NCBI GenBank assembly: GCA_030015575.1
Contig: JASDDO010000026.1
Span: forward strand, 451,585,096 to 451,649,095
Length of the DNA stretch: 64,000 nucleotides
Source of the DNA: Agapanthus africanus
Lineage: Eukaryota; Streptophyta; Magnoliopsida; Asparagales; Amaryllidaceae
Direction: 5' to 3'
The position numbers were made by a program, and so were the translations under genes. The notes beneath the pieces were generated by a model. The model worked only from the letters and a program-made list of their open reading frames with translations, searched no databases and was not told where the DNA came from. The stretch's first letter is position 1. Each line of letters starts with the position of its first letter. Below are positions 23,337 through 35,836 of this stretch, one piece after another.

Positions 23337-25254
23337 CCTTCAGGCGCTCTTGTAGTTGAGAACTGCTTTTCGACCAGTCCTACCTCCTGGGTACTGGATA
23401 ACGGATCAGGATCTCATATCTGTAATTTATTGCAGGGACTGAGAAAAAGTAGGTGGTTGGACCTGGTGATGTCCCTCAGAGTAGGGAACGGAGCACAAGT
23501 TAATGCTGCAGCCGTCAGTAAATATCACCTAGTGTTGCCTAATGGGAATATTATGATTTTGAACAATTACTACTATGTATCTTCCATGGTTTACAACATC
23601 ATATCAGTTTCTTTACTTGATAAAGATGGATATAACTTTATTCTTGATAGAAATATCATGACCATTTACCTTGATAATGTATTGGTTGCAGAAGGTACAC
23701 TATGTAATGGTATCTATATTCTAAATCAAAACACAGTTCTCAATGTATAAAACACACGCAAGAGGAAGAGTTCAGAGCAGAACGGATCCTACTTGTGGCA
23801 TTGTAGACTTGGTCATATCGGAGAGAAAATACTAAGCAAGTTGCATAAAGATGGACTTTTGGATACGTTCGAATTTTCATCTTATGAAACCTATCAGTCT
23901 TATCTCAAAGGATAGATGACCAAATCTCTGTTTACCCGACACGGAGAAAGAGAAGGAGAGCCCTTGGGACTCATACATAGTGATGTATGTGGTCCAATAT
24001 CTATACATGCAAGGGGTGGGTTCTCATACTTCATCACATTCACTGACGATCTCTCTAGGTTCGGATATGTGTATCTGATGAAACACAAATCTGAAGCTTT
24101 TGAGAAATTCAAAGAATTCAGAAACGAAGTAGAGAACAAGACTGGCAAAAGTATCATGATCCTCCGATCTGACGGGGGGGGGGGTACTTGAGCACTGAAT
24201 TCAGGGACTTTTTAAAAGAGAATGGTATTCTCTCTCAGCTTACACCTCCGTATACCCCACAACACAACGGTGTATCGGAGCGGAGGAACCGTACCCTATT
24301 GGACATGGTTCGCTCCATGATGAGTAATGCCGATTAGCCTCTTTCTTTCTGGAGATTTTCTCTTGAATCGGCTGCGTTCATATTGAATAGAGCACCGTCC
24401 AAATCAGAGCCTGCCACCTCAAATGAAATATGGAGTGGAAAGAGACCACGTATTAATTACATTAAGATATGGAGATGTCCTGCTTTTTATAAAAAGCAGA
24501 ACCCAAATAAACCCGAGGCAAGATCTGTATTGTGTAAGTTTATGGGATACCCTAAGCATTCACGGTGGTATCTGTTCTACCACACCGAGGAACAGAAGGA
24601 GTTTTTTGCTCATCATGCCACCTTTTTAGAGTGGCAATTTCTTACAAAAGAAAATAGTGGAAGTACGGTGGAACTAGAAGAAATTCAGGAACCACAAACA
24701 GAAGCAGAAGATTTGGTAGAACCCTTAGATTCAGTAACACCCGACGAACCTCAGCCACTCTGCAGATCTGGTAGGATATCTCATCCGCCCGAGAGATACT
24801 ACGACTTTCTCATAGACGGGGATCAAGAGGATTGCATTTTGGAAGAAGATGACCTTACCAGTTTCAGGAAGGCCATTATCAGTAGGGACTCTGATAAGTG
24901 GTTGGATGCTATGCGATCCGAAATGGAGTCCATGTACACCAATAAACTATGGACCTTGGATATTTCTCCACCTGGGGTAAAACCCGTGGGATGCAAATGG
25001 ATCTACAAAAGGAAACGTGGTGCAGATGAGCAGGTGGAAACCTATAAGGCCAGACTCGTTGCAAAAGGTTTTCGTCAAAGACCAGGACTGGACTATGATG
25101 AAACTTTTTCTTCAGTGGCTATGCTCAAATCCATTCGGATCCTACTTGCCATTGCTGCCTTCCATGACTATGAGATCTGGCAGATGGACGTAAAAACGGC
25201 TTTTCTGAACGGAAGTTTAGAAAAGTGCATTTATATGGATCAGCCGGAAGGTTT
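23337..25254 (+). pseudogene. Copia D pol remnant: protease, integrase, start of reverse transcriptase
   Basis: Order and motifs match element F. The protease region at about 23,340-23,450 has LDNGSGSHICN. The capsid-linker/pre-integrase region lies at about 23,760-23,900. The integrase core at about 23,960-24,330 has HSDVCGPISIHARGG, ITFTDDLSRFGYVYLM and TPPYTPQHNGVSERRNRT. The acidic linker is at about 24,640-24,760. Reverse transcriptase at about 24,900-25,254 has WMDVKTAFLNG-type sequence and YKARLVAKGFRQRPGLDYDE. It stops at the solo LTR insertion and resumes at 27,209. A fossil with several breaks. Confidence 0.85.
25250..25254 (+). repeat. Target-site duplication GGTTT of a solo Copia LTR, left copy
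   Basis: GGTTT at 25,250-25,254 and again at 27,209-27,213, flanking the solo LTR exactly at its TG and CA ends. Confidence 0.93.
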
Positions 25255-27208
25255 TGTTAGTGTATATACCCTAGGGGCCATTATTGTATCATACTAGCTT
25301 GTATATTACTTAATGGAAGCTTGGGATATTCACAGTTATATATACAGTCTTGCTAAAAATGGTAGTATGCTACTTGGTTTGAGTCTACTTTAATATGCGC
25401 ATATGTTTCTTGTAACGTATCACTTATACATATTAGTAGAGCCCATAGGATCTTTACTTGATTACCAGCGTCGTGATGGCAGCCACACTAGTGGGGGCTG
25501 GGTAGTCTGTAAGCAACATCCTATACAGGTCCCTGGTCGTTGGATTATCGAGATAGGGCATCGATATTCCGGAGTAGACTAAGTGTGTACGCTTCTCATC
25601 CCAGTTGGGGAGATGGTCTGTCCCACAGCCATCAGTACGTCGTACTGGAGATAGTATGCAGGTGCTCGTTAGGTTACGGGTACACCGGATAGGACTCGCA
25701 GGGGAACTGATTGGTTGGTATTATACCCATCGTCAGTTATCAGTTCCCAGATGACATGAGTACAGCATAGTCCGCAGACTTGACACTGCTGCTTCGCCTC
25801 GAGTGTGTCCTACTGTTCTTAGATTGCTACCCTACCACAACTCAAAGGAGTCGTGCAAACAGGTAGCAGTTGGGTGCAGTCCCGAGCACTTGGAGGCAGT
25901 GGCGGTTAGAAAGGATTCGTCTCTCCCGGTATTGGGAGTTGATATCACACTGTGTCAGAGAGCCATTACGCAAAGTCCCTGTCCAGGGCAAGCGAGATAT
26001 TCTGGTAGGTTCTAGTAGCTTCTCAGGATGTAATGGGCTTCGCTCCGACACGACTTATACAGCTATTAAGGGACTGACGCTTGCCGCCCCCTAGGCTTGA
26101 TATGCGATAGTCTTAGATGAACAGAACGGACTGTACGAAGATTGTCACATCAGGCTCAGTGGGAGTTCGGATGATTTTCCTCATCGGCCTTCTTATCGAC
26201 ATCTATCTGGGGACCGTTACGTACAGCTAGTGCCGCTTGAGGTCTGTGGTTAAACCCACTGCCAGCGTAGTGTCGAGTCTTTAGAGTCCCACACAGAGAG
26301 TTTCCCTGCTCCAGGCGAAACGATATAGAGGTCGTATGGTTTTACGATAAGGGTTCGGATGCGTACGTGTGTTTACGCACGTACGACTTTTCGGACAGTT
26401 TTTACTAGCCGGCTTTGGTTTAAGCCAGATTCTAGTATCGGGTTATTGGATTTATACAGTTTAATGTTTTTCCGTGTTTTCACGGATTGGAGGGGCGATC
26501 TCGTAATTTGTCGGGAAGGTTTTAGAAGAGTGGTGACTAAGGGGTTAAGGTGGCATGGGCATTAATTGCTTGATGACTCATTTGTGTGATTCATGCTTTG
26601 TATTAAATGATTCATTAATGAGTTAGTGAGTTATATGATGAATCACACTAGATGAATGAATCTAACCATGATGATAAATCATTTATATTATTTATTTGAT
26701 TTATTGTTATGGTTGATATATTCATATGAGTTCATTATTCTTTTCATTATCATTCTCATCTTCTCTCTCCTCAAGCTCACTCTCTCTTGAAACCCTAACC
26801 CTAAGCTCTCATGTGTCGAGATCAAGGGTTAGATAGACTAAAACATCCATAACCTCACTCTATATCCTCTAGGTAGCTTAGATTAGCACTTTAAGCAACC
26901 TAGTTATCTCAAGTTTGAGATTAAGCTTGGCGTAGGAGCTTTCGGGTGGATCGTCTTTGATTTGAGGAGGCCGTGAAGTTGCCGATGTTCCAAGGAGCCT
27001 ACGAGGAGTGGAGGACAGCGATGAAGACCCGAAGGACACGGTTCTTGAGGTATAATCATTTCACATAGTAGTTTAGAACTTCTATGATAGTTGTTAGTTA
27101 TCGTTTAGCTTCGATTCATGCGGTTTGTCGATGTTTAAGCAAAGAACAAGATCGTTTTTCATATTTCCGCCTCCCCGCAAGTCGTGGGGTGTTGCACATC
27201 GACTTACA
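25255..27208 (+). repeat. Solo Copia LTR (1,954 bp) inside element D
   Basis: Starts TGTTAGTG and ends GACTTACA, with no internal region, and interrupts D's reverse transcriptase between perfect GGTTT duplications. Solo LTRs arise when the two LTRs of one insertion recombine. It belongs to the TGTTAGTG subfamily, like 38,207-40,244 and the LTR of F. It contains the hairpin module (26,409-26,428 and 26,471-26,486) and a double telo-box (26,790-26,804). No gene is present. Confidence 0.93.
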
Positions 27209-28317
27209 GGTTTCGTAGATAGTGGGAGCAGCTGGAATGTGTGCAAGTTACTCAAATCCATTTATGGATTGAAGCAGGCATCGTGGAGCTGGAACATCTG
27301 TTTTGATGATTCAGTCAAGGAATTTGACTTCATCAAGAACGAGCCTTGTATTTATGAGAAAATTGTAGGACGAACTGTCGTGTTCCTAGTCTTGTACGTG
27401 GACGACATTCTTTTGATCGGAAATGACATTCCTATGCTACAATCGGTCAAGCTATTCTTATCACAAAGGTTCTCCATGAAGGGAATGGGAGATGTCTCGT
27501 ACATTCTGGGGATTATGATCTACAGAGATAGATCCAAGAGATTACTGGGACTTTTACAGTCCAGGTACATAGAGACCGTACTAAAAAGATTTAGTTTGGA
27601 AGATTCCAAGCGCGATAACATACCCGCATTGCACGGAATCACCCTCTCCAAGGATTTGTCTCCCAAGACTGACGAGGAGAGGGTTCGCATGGGCACTATA
27701 CCTTATGCTTCGGCAGTAGGATCTACAATGTATGCGATGCTATGTACAAGGCCATATGTAGCTTATGCGCTAAGCGTGGTGAGCCGGTATCAGTCGAACC
27801 CAGGTGATGACTACTGGACAGCAGTAAAGAACATTCTCAAATACCCGAGAAGGACTAAGAAGATGTTCTTGGTTTACGGTATTGGAGACTTAAAGGTCGA
27901 TTCCTTTACCGATTCCAGCTTCCAGAGTGACAAGGATGACAGCAAGTCTGTCTTGGATTTTGTGTTTACCCTCAACGGAGGGGCGGTGTGTTGGAAGAGC
28001 TCCAAATGGGATACCGTCGTAGACTCGACGATGTAGGCTGAATACATTGCTGCAAGCGATGCCGCAAAAGAGGCGGTCTGGATAAAGAAGTTCATTAGTG
28101 AATTTCAGGTAGTTCCGTCTATTGTTGATCCAATACCTTTGTATTGCGACAATAATGGGGCTATAGTTTTAGCGAAGGAATCACGGTCCCATCAAAAATC
28201 CAGGCACATCTTAAGGCGGTATCACCTGATCAGGGAGATCGTAGATCGCCAGGAGATCGAGGTCCGGAGAGTGGATACAAAAGATAACACTGTTGATCCA
28301 TTCACCAAGGCCCTTCC
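27209..28317 (+). pseudogene. Copia D pol remnant: rest of reverse transcriptase and RNase H
   Basis: Continues the coding region after the solo LTR. LLKSIYGLKQAS and the LYVDDILLIGND catalytic box (YVDD near 27,400) mark reverse transcriptase. RNase H follows at about 27,880-28,317, with TDSSFQSDKDDSKS, the AEYIAASDAAKEAVW region near 28,040 and YCDNNGAIVLAKE. It stops at a second solo LTR insertion; the last residues of pol lie at 32,948-33,030. A fossil with a few breaks. Confidence 0.85.
28313..28317 (+). repeat. Target-site duplication CTTCC of the LARD-family solo LTR, left copy
   Basis: CTTCC at 28,313-28,317 and again at 32,948-32,952. The Copia D coding sequence resumes directly after the second copy. 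Confidence 0.93.
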
Positions 28318-31300
28318 TGTAACATTTCAAAAAAATAAAATATTATTTTTAGGAATTTTCATAATTTAATATTAATTTTTAATGAATATTTTAATAGTCG
28401 GTATAATTAAATACCGATAAACGGTGAAAATTCCGGAGATAATTTTGGAAACTCTAAAATAGGGTATTTTGTGGAAATATGTCATTTTAAGCTTTTATGG
28501 TTACGTAAATGCTATTTTGGTGTTAACCGCGATTAAAAATCGCTAATTGGATTTTTGGCTTTTGTGCAAAAATGTGCACATGACATTTTCTACACTTGTT
28601 ACACTTGTCTTATGTTTTGGACCCATGTTAAGCCTAGGGTTGAACCATGTAGATGACCATGGTGGGTTGAACCATTTGATTAAGTTAATTGGGTTAATTA
28701 GTGTTTTGGTTAGGTTAATGGGGTTTTGATTAGTTTGGGTTGACTTGTGTTTTAGGGAGAGAGTGAGCCATGATGGCTTGTGGGTGCTAACATGTTTTAA
28801 GAGAGAGAGAGAGGTGGCTAGGATGTGCCATGATCCATCTCATTCCATAATCCCTTGTGTTCTTTCACCCCCCTTCTCACTCATACCACTCCCTCTCATT
28901 TGTCACACCTTTCCTCACATCACACACTCTCACACTCAAAATCCATTGCAACAGCACCATCATGAGCTGCAGCAGCAGCTGATGTGAAACATCAGCCTAC
29001 CCTCAGCACTTCAGCCCCCATATACACCCATCAGCCCCAATTTTTGAATCAGCAGCATCAGCAGCTGCTGTAAAAAATAAAACAGCAGCAACAACTTCAT
29101 TTCAAAGCAAATCCACACCTTCATCATCCTACCACCTCACACTTCACCACACTTCAACACAACACAGCAATAACAACAACAACCCAGCACTGCATCAGCA
29201 GTGAAGGAAAACAGCAGCAGCATGTAGCACAGCAGCACCAACAGCTCAACAGTCCAGCAACAGCCCCTTTCCTCCTCCTTCACTCCCTCTTCTCTTACAT
29301 CTTAGGACCCCCTTGAGGTATAATCTCACAACCCAACTCCTATCTTGTTAAGTTATAGTTGTTTAGCTGAATTTAGTGTTTGTATTGTGATTTAGTGCTA
29401 GTTTAGGTAAATTTGAGTGAGACTCGACCAAGTGTTGGTTTTGATTGTTAGTATAGCCTTATTAGGTGTGTTTGAGACCAGTTGAAACAAGATTTGTCCC
29501 GGGTTTTCACCAAAATACCAGATAGTTAGAATCAGTGAAATTTAGCGATTGTGTCGACTTTTTGACCTTTCTGGAAACTGCTATCAACTCGGACCCCCTA
29601 AAATGAAATTGACTTGGCAGTAAGCTGTGCAGGCACCATGGAACCATCCCACAAAACCCTAGCCCCCAACTCCATTTCCTGGCCGCAGTTTTATTCCTTC
29701 TGGCCGCAATTTGCGGCCAGAACAGTAGGGGACCTCCTCGTTTCACGTGCACAGCCCTATTTCATATAAACTTGACCCCTGGTGTGTCTAGTTTTGACTG
29801 ATTCCAGTTAGGATAGAATCTGGGTTGATTTACATGAGTTGGCATATGATTTACGACTGGTTTTCGTATGGGTTTTTGGTATTCGATGATTCGTTCTGTC
29901 GGGTGGCGTTTGGACGTCAACGACAGTGGATATTGGCTGCGTTTGCACACGAGGCCATAGGTTCTTACCTATGGGCGTAGCGTGCACCATTTTGGCTTCC
30001 GACATGGTTTTCATGTGTTTTAGCGTGTGATGTCCTTGTAGGTACCCCACGTGGCGTCGAGGCATTGGAGATGCAATGGCAACATCGGCACCGGCACGCA
30101 CAAAGAAAGGTGAGTAGATTTATATCTACGGGGAGAAGTCGGGTGGATGGCGTATAGCACCCCCGCAGTCCGATGTCTAGTATACATATATACTTTATAT
30201 ATTCAGATATATGTTAGCTTATGTGTGACTTGGTTGTTTAGGATGTGTTAGGTGTGATATGCATAGGTTAGGGTTAGAAGTAACTAGTGTAGTGTCTAGT
30301 TGCGAACCTAGAATAGGTTTACACCCACACGCACACACGTGCGTATTTGCTATGTTTTTACTGTGATGATGAAGATATTGGAGGACATTGGAGATGAGTC
30401 AATGAGATTGGGCATAGTGCCGTGATATCGGTGATGTGATGCGATTCGTATTTGGGATACGATATATGATTTTCAGCGGGCCTTGGGACGTGTGTTTCAC
30501 ACACGCGTTCTTACTTAGCTAATGGTATCGATTCGTACTAGACTTAGATCAGTACCCCAGATTATGTGAGATGATGATAAGGATACCAAATAATTGATGA
30601 GCTGATTGTGATATTGACCCGTACCCAGCTATTGGGATGCCGTACGACGATTTACCGTACGAGCTTTATATTGATGATTGATCCGCACTCATGACTCAAG
30701 GATGTTAGATGACATACGGTATAATACGCGATACTATTGAGGCGGAATCACCGACTATTTATATTTATATTTACATATGTATCGACTCAGATTAGGTGGT
30801 TTCCATACCCCTCCCGACCTACTTGATAGTTAGATCAGTAGTTAGTACAGTAGATGTTAGACTAGACCCGAGCCATACCTATTTCAAAAACTTACGAATC
30901 GGGAATATCTTAAAAACAAGTAAAGGGATTCTACGGATATTTTCAAAGGACGTATCTTACTTAAAACCTCCGTAGCCCTTATTTTACTAAAAACCCCGAT
31001 TTGTCTTATTTCAAATGGTACAATTTCATGACATATACATATTGATGTAGACTCTTCACAGTTGCGTTGATTTATTCGATTCCGCATTTTCATTGCTATT
31101 CGCATTTCATTTCATGAGCTATTGCTATATTATCATCATGCTGTTAGGACACCAGCATAATTATCGATGATGCATATGTCCACGTACACTGTTGCCGGCT
31201 CACACACTTCGTCATCGATAATTGCCATGTCACTACACTGTAGTACTGTTGCATTCAGGATATGACCCTTGCATGGCATACTTGTACATATACTTATCGT

Positions 31301-32947
31301 ACACTCATACTTGTACACCTGCCTGTCGTACACATACATATGTGCACATACATAGATGATAATTCTAGATTTGGAAACCGCAAGATACTCTTCAAAACTG
31401 ATTCCTTTTAAAAGAGTGGTTTCCCTCAATATGTGCATGTTACTATTCCTGGTTGCATGATAGACAGATATGCTTGCATTTCATTTACATGTTGCATATA
31501 TCATGCTTCTGATTATACGCATTGAGATATGTTGTTTTCATGATATTTCTAGATTTGGGAACCGTGGATATTTCAAAAGAAAATATGTAGTTGTTTTAAA
31601 AAACCCGGTTACCCTTGATATGATATTTCAGTGCAACCACCATGTGTTTTCTCGGTGCTAGAGTGACATGTGAAACCCGATTCGAGGAGGCGGATGAGGC
31701 TGATTGCGGGTACATGGTGGGCCAGGTATGGTACCCCGGGGCGAGAACGGATCGCTGTGCAGTAGACGGTGAGCCTGGCATAGGGACCACTACCTACCGG
31801 TGATCGTATTTGAGCTCGGCGGATATCCGGAGGATACCGACCGGAGTTGAGAGATGGATATGGGCGTACTGCTGGGGCCGAGGGCCGATACCGCAGACGG
31901 AGCCCGTGGGCTGACCCAGACTGACGGGTGCCCGATATATGAGGATTTATGTGCCGATGCTGGGCACAGTTTTCATGATGTTTTCGAGTGTCGATGCTGG
32001 GCACTCCGGTTCCATGATTTTGATTATATCCTCGTTCTTCCATGCATATGCTTATGATATTTACGTGCATGATGCTTATTGTCATTGTGTGACGGGTGGA
32101 CGGGATCCACGTTTATACAAACTTTGATTACATACAGACCTCGATTACATTGATCATACTTCATTTGTATATATAACAGGGTATAAGGGTGTTGTTATAT
32201 ATACCCTTACACCAATATTAGGGGAATGAGACGCTAATATATGTGTATTGATATCCATTTGATACTTCATTATATTACTCCATGTAGACATACCTCTTAT
32301 ATATGACATGTTATTACCTGAGGCACTGACACGAGCACTTGGTACTATATACATGTGTAGATGTTTCTTTGCTACCTTGCATGCTTCAGACTTATTCATT
32401 TGAGGTTTATATATTGATCGTATGACCTAGGATTGCGTCATACATGCGATTTTCTGTTCGTAGATCTTTTTCTACTCACGAGTTGGCAACTCACCCCCGT
32501 TGTGCCCCAGTTTCTTGCAGGTTTGCCGTACAGGTTTTATTACGGCTTTGCGGGCACTGTTCCTTTCGGGTGACTTGCTAGTAGGTGGGTTTATTGTATC
32601 GTACCCATCTTTATACATTGTATATTATATTTCAGTTGTATCTAGAATTTCCATCAACCAAACATGTACTTATTGAGATAGAGACCAGTGATGTTTATTT
32701 CTTCGACCGTAGAGTCGCGCGTTATATTTCTATGGATTTCATGCTGTTGGATTTACCTTCCTGTTGTGATCCTCGCCTTTAGGCATTGTATATTATGTTG
32801 CTTACAGGTTGATTGTTATGGTTCTTCCTACTCTCTACTACTTTTCTTGGTTTGGATTTCTGGGTTTTCGGCTTACTTAGATTACGTACGTCTTGAGACG
32901 TTCGTAGTTCAAGTGCCGGTCATATTCCATACTTTCGGGACGTGACA
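28318..32947 (+). repeat. Solo LTR of the LARD-like family (4,630 bp)
   Basis: Starts TGTAACATTTC, ends CGTGACA, and is flanked by perfect CTTCC duplications in the last part of Copia D pol. It is related along its length to the 3,247-bp LTRs at 41,387 and 48,290, but has about 1.2-1.3 kb extra, mostly between 28,550 and 29,760. That extra part includes a CAG/CAA-rich tract (28,950-29,260). The shared half contains the GTGCC...GGGCAC hairpin pair near 31,950-32,010. Open frames on both strands change reading frame between subfamilies, so I call none of them genes. Confidence 0.9.
28950..29260 (+). repeat. CAG/CAA-rich low-complexity tract
   Basis: Many CAGCAG, CAACAA and CATCAG triplets on the plus strand, with no long open frame across it. 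It is found only in the long 4.6-kb LTR subfamily and absent from the 3.2-kb LTRs. Confidence 0.65.
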
Positions 32948-33075
32948 CTTCCTCAAGCACAGTTCGAGAGACTTTTTAAGATATTGAGTATGTGGTACGC
33001 CAACAGCTGGCCCTAGAGAAGACGTTGGATACTCGGTACACACCAATATATATGGCCTTAGTGCAAGTGGGAGAT
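32948..33075 (+). pseudogene. End of Copia D pol and its polypurine tract
   Basis: The last codons of RNase H (sequence resembling QFERLFKDI...YANSW) resume after the solo LTR, followed by a short spacer and AAGTGGGAGAT at 33,065-33,075. Confidence 0.78.
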
Positions 33076-34096
33076 TGTTGGATATGTATGCCCTAGAGTC
33101 CATTATTGTATATGTATACATATGGATTCTTGGACATATATATGTACAGGACAGTCTTGCTCGATATGATAGTATGCTATCTGGTTTGTCTTTATCTTAA
33201 CATGTGTATGTTTTACTTGCTATTACATATTTGAAATTGCATGTTGATAAAGCCCGTAAGATCATCGCTAGACTACCTGCGTTGTGATGGCGATCATACT
33301 TATGGGAGTGGGTAGTCGGTACACACATCCTTAAATGGTCCCTAGTCATAGGAGTATCGAGACCGGGCATCGATATTCCGGAGTAGACTAGTGTATACGT
33401 TTCTAGACCCCGATGAGGGGCGATGTTTTGATCCCACAACCATTGATCTTTAGACCTAAGATCTTATACAGGTGCTCACTGGGGGTGAGTATACCAGACA
33501 GACTCGCCGAAAACTTCTAGATGGTACTATACCTATCGTCACGTGGAAGTTCTCGGGTGACATGAGTACAGGTTAGTCCTTAGAACTGAGATCGTCATTT
33601 ATCTCGTGTGAGTTCCCACCGTGCTTTGATCACTACCCTACCACGGCTCTACTGAGTCGTGCAAACAGGTTTTGGTTGGGTACAGTCCCGAGCCACATGG
33701 AGGCAGTGAGCGATTATCGGGGATTCGTCTCCCCCAGTATTGGGAGTCGATATCGCACTGTGTTTGATTGGTCAAGACCATAGACCTTGGCCAAGATAGT
33801 TAGGATTTAGTGATAGGATTATCAGTAGTTTACCGGATTGGTCCTGAGCCGCATTAGCATGAATTACCAGGTTATCAGGGTCTGACGTTTACCACCTCTA
33901 GACCCGGTATGCGATACTCTCAGACGAAGAGACTGGGATGTATGGAGATTGACACAGATAGGCTCAGTGGGGATCCAGATGAGTTTGCTCGTCGGCCTTC
34001 CTTTTCGACAGGTACCCGGGTAGCCATTCCGTACAGCTAGTGCCGCTAACGTGCTTGTGGTTATGGATTTATCTAGTAACTCACTGCCGGCGTACT
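33076..34096 (+). repeat. 3' LTR of Copia D, incomplete
   Basis: Starts TGTTGGATATG and aligns with the other Copia LTRs to about 34,096, roughly the first half. The second half is not adjacent; sequence of the Tat element follows. The next bases read TGTTTACC, which could be the TG end of a minus-strand element inserted here, but I cannot see the other end. Confidence 0.75.
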
Positions 34097-34654
34097 TGTT
34101 TACCGCCGAAAGACGCAACCGGGACGTTAGGATGTCTGGCCTGAATTTTGGGCGAAGATGCTATTGGGATTTATCCGTCGACCTCTCCAAAGATGCCAAG
34201 CTGATTTATGGTACCGTGTATCGAAGGTTTGGACGGATGCGGCCGTTGTAGCAGACATCGTCAGATTCCCCCTTGTTGTGATGTGTTTTGGATTGTGGGG
34301 ACACTCTTCCCTGTAGGCGCAAGCCCCTCCAGTTAATCACGTTACCGCATCACGGTAACCACTTTCTCTTGCTCCAGAAGGTCACTTCGTGTCGTGTGTG
34401 TTTTTTTATTTTTGGTTGCCCGTGGATTGTATACGGAGACTAATTTGTGTTGTCGCCCCTAGGGCGTGGATTAGTCCAAATCCATATTATCTTAAATTTG
34501 GCTTTGGGTTGATTTAAGGATTGTTAATCTCATTTGAGATTAACATCAACTTAAATTTTTGATGAGGATACGTTAGTCCGATGTTGGACTAAGATCTACT
34601 TAATGGGGGTTCAGGATCATTTTTGATCCAACAAAAAAGCGTTTGGGCCCTATC

Positions 34655-34800
34655 GTTTTAGTTTAGGGACGTTACGGTCCACAGCTAGTTTAAGGACATT
34701 ACGGTCCACAGTTCACCATTTGTGAGGTGAGGATTTAGTTTAAGGACGTTTCGGTCCATAGCTAGTTTAAGGACGTTTCAGTCCATGGAATTGTTGATTG
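34655..34800. repeat. 27-bp tandem repeats, left array
   Basis: Four units like TAGTTTAAGGACGTTACGGT plus seven bases, in two pairs separated by about 35 bp. The same unit occurs at 52,468-52,683. Confidence 0.8.
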
Positions 34801-35109
34801 TTGGGACCCGCCACCTCTCTGAAGACGTTGAAAAATTACAACGACATGTATCAGAGGTGTGGGGAGATGTACCTTTGAACCAATATCGGTTGAGAGATTT
34901 GTAGTTGGGTTTGGAACTAAGACCAATTTAGAAAAATTGTGAGCACATGGGCACGGTTGATCTGAATTAGGGACTTTTGGTCAACTTGCACTCAACCCAC
35001 TCATTTTTGAATAAAGTGTTAAACACTTGTTTGGGCTCGGTCCCTTTTATAATGTTGAGCATTGATATGGGCTCTGACGCTCACCTTATTTCCTTGTTTT
35101 TTTATGGAT

Positions 35110-35440
35110 TGTTAAACACTCTTTATGGCGCTGGGCTTTGTTTGCAGAGCGCTTTATGTTAAATAGCGCCCACATGAGGGGCACATGAGGCCCTTGGCGC
35201 TGAGTGCCGACCATTGAGTGCAGAGCACTCTTTATTTTATTAGCGCCCACATGAGGGGCACGCGGGACGCTTGGTGTTGGGCGCCAAACACTGAGTGCTA
35301 GGCACTCATTATTTTAGCAGTGTCCACGTGAGGGGCACGTGAGGCGCTTGGCGCCAACCACTGAGTGCTAGGAACTCTTTATTTTAGCAGCGTCCACGTG
35401 AGGGGCACATGAGGCGCTTGGCGCCGTTTCCTTCTTTATG
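35110..35440. repeat. ~77-bp tandem repeats
   Basis: Four units each holding a (A/G)TGAGGGGCAC motif, a GGCGC-rich part and ...GAGTGC...GCACTC. The AGYGYCCAC anchors lie at 35,165, 35,242, 35,319 and 35,389, giving periods of 77, 77 and 70. Confidence 0.8.
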
Positions 35441-35836
35441 TATTTTTCTGTAGAGTTCAATTCTTTGTTCTCCCCTGGATTTTCAATCCCTAAGAACAAA
35501 TTCATCCCTATGAGAATTAATTCTCATTTGTGGGAGACTTGTCTCATGGATCTCAGATCAAGGGAAAGAACTATGTTCTTTTATAAGGGTTAAATCCTTG
35601 GGTATGCATATGTGATACTATGATCTCTATTTACCTTGAAGAAAGTTGTTCTTCTTTCTTCTCTCTTAAAGCTCCTTTTGCTTGCTCTTCTTTTTGAACT
35701 TGAAGTTTATGGGGGGTTCCTCTCTACAAGACTTGAAGTCTTGGGACCTTTATATACTAGAGGATGATTTGTTGATTCAGTTAAGGAAATTTCTCATTGA
35801 GAGATTTCTTAATTGATTTGGGGATTTTATCCACTA

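Larger units (their letters stand above)
21286..34096 (+). mobile_element. Copia element D (Angela/BARE-like), host of several insertions
   Basis: An old element visible from its leader to part of its 3' LTR. Its pieces are 21,286-25,254, 27,209-28,317 and 32,948-34,096, separated by a solo Copia LTR and a solo LARD-family LTR, both with perfect 5-bp target duplications. Protease, integrase, reverse transcriptase and RNase H are recognisable. The 3' LTR is cut off near 34,096, where the Tat element begins. Broken at several points. Its 5' LTR should lie left of the window, beyond element A. Confidence 0.8.
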
